A DNA stretch of 12,711 nucleotides from Clostridia bacterium (GTDB taxonomy: Bacteria; Bacillota_A; Clostridia; Oscillospirales; CAG-272). Below are positions 12,691-12,711 of the stretch, one piece after another. The notes under the pieces were generated by a model. That model did not search any database. It had not been told where the DNA came from and was given only the letters and a program-made list of their open reading frames with translations. The stretch's first letter is position 1. Each line of letters starts with the position of its first letter. The stretch lies in the NCBI GenBank assembly GCA_017452945.1, contig JAFTLD010000090.1, forward strand, positions 1-12,711. Reading direction: 5' to 3'. A program made the position numbers and the translations under genes.

Positions 12691-12711
12691 TCGCGCAAAA
12701 CTGCGCAGCAC

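Noticed and set aside
12394..12711. A 105-codon minus-strand frame reaching the window edge
   Set aside because: It overlaps the well-supported DUF2752 gene antisense and crosses hairpin sequence, with no start signal visible in the window.

Overview
The window looks like a chromosome segment from an uncultured gut-type Clostridia (Bacillota). The signs are AGGAGG-type ribosome sites, many good -35/-10 promoters (several with an extended TGn before the -10), a Gram-positive-style agmatine deiminase operon, and intergenic DNA full of short hairpin repeats. This placement is an inference from style; there is no rRNA or other marker gene here.

Layout. Positions 1-300 hold no gene but carry a mosaic array of small hairpins. 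Two minus-strand genes for membrane proteins of unknown function follow (301-1500 and 1774-2289), separated by an interleaved inverted-repeat element. Next on the minus strand is an AraC-family regulator (2524-3765) with a long C-terminal part that looks GNAT-like, preceded by a likely 43-residue small gene (3790-3921). Divergent from these is the plus-strand agmatine catabolic operon: putrescine carbamoyltransferase (4318-5331), a permease (5341-6774), agmatine deiminase (6758-7861) and carbamate kinase (7866-8822). The order is aguB-aguD-aguA-aguC, as in streptococci, enterococci and lactococci. Together they would import agmatine in exchange for putrescine, deiminate it to carbamoylputrescine, split that to putrescine and carbamoyl phosphate, and make ATP. 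A GH78-type rhamnosidase-like gene converges on the operon (8923-10620, minus). After a 480-bp gap holding REP-like palindromes come a SAM-methyltransferase-like gene (11103-12020, minus) and a divergent DUF2752 membrane protein gene (12151-12537, plus). The right end (12543-12711) is structured, probably repetitive DNA.

The most interesting signal is a leader of about 145 nt that occurs twice, each time in sense orientation and ending at the Shine-Dalgarno site: ahead of the agmatine operon (4172-4317) and ahead of the unrelated 171-residue membrane protein gene (2290-2438, minus strand). The two copies share four to five hairpins in the same order. They differ at three stem positions where both partners have changed and pairing is kept, and both begin with a Shine-Dalgarno site followed by GTG AAA, a possible upstream ORF. 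The outer-arm motif of this element resembles the repeated arm motif of the hairpin array at 53-188, so both may belong to one genome-wide family. Whether the leader is a cis-acting RNA or a selfish repeat that lands in front of genes cannot be settled from this window.
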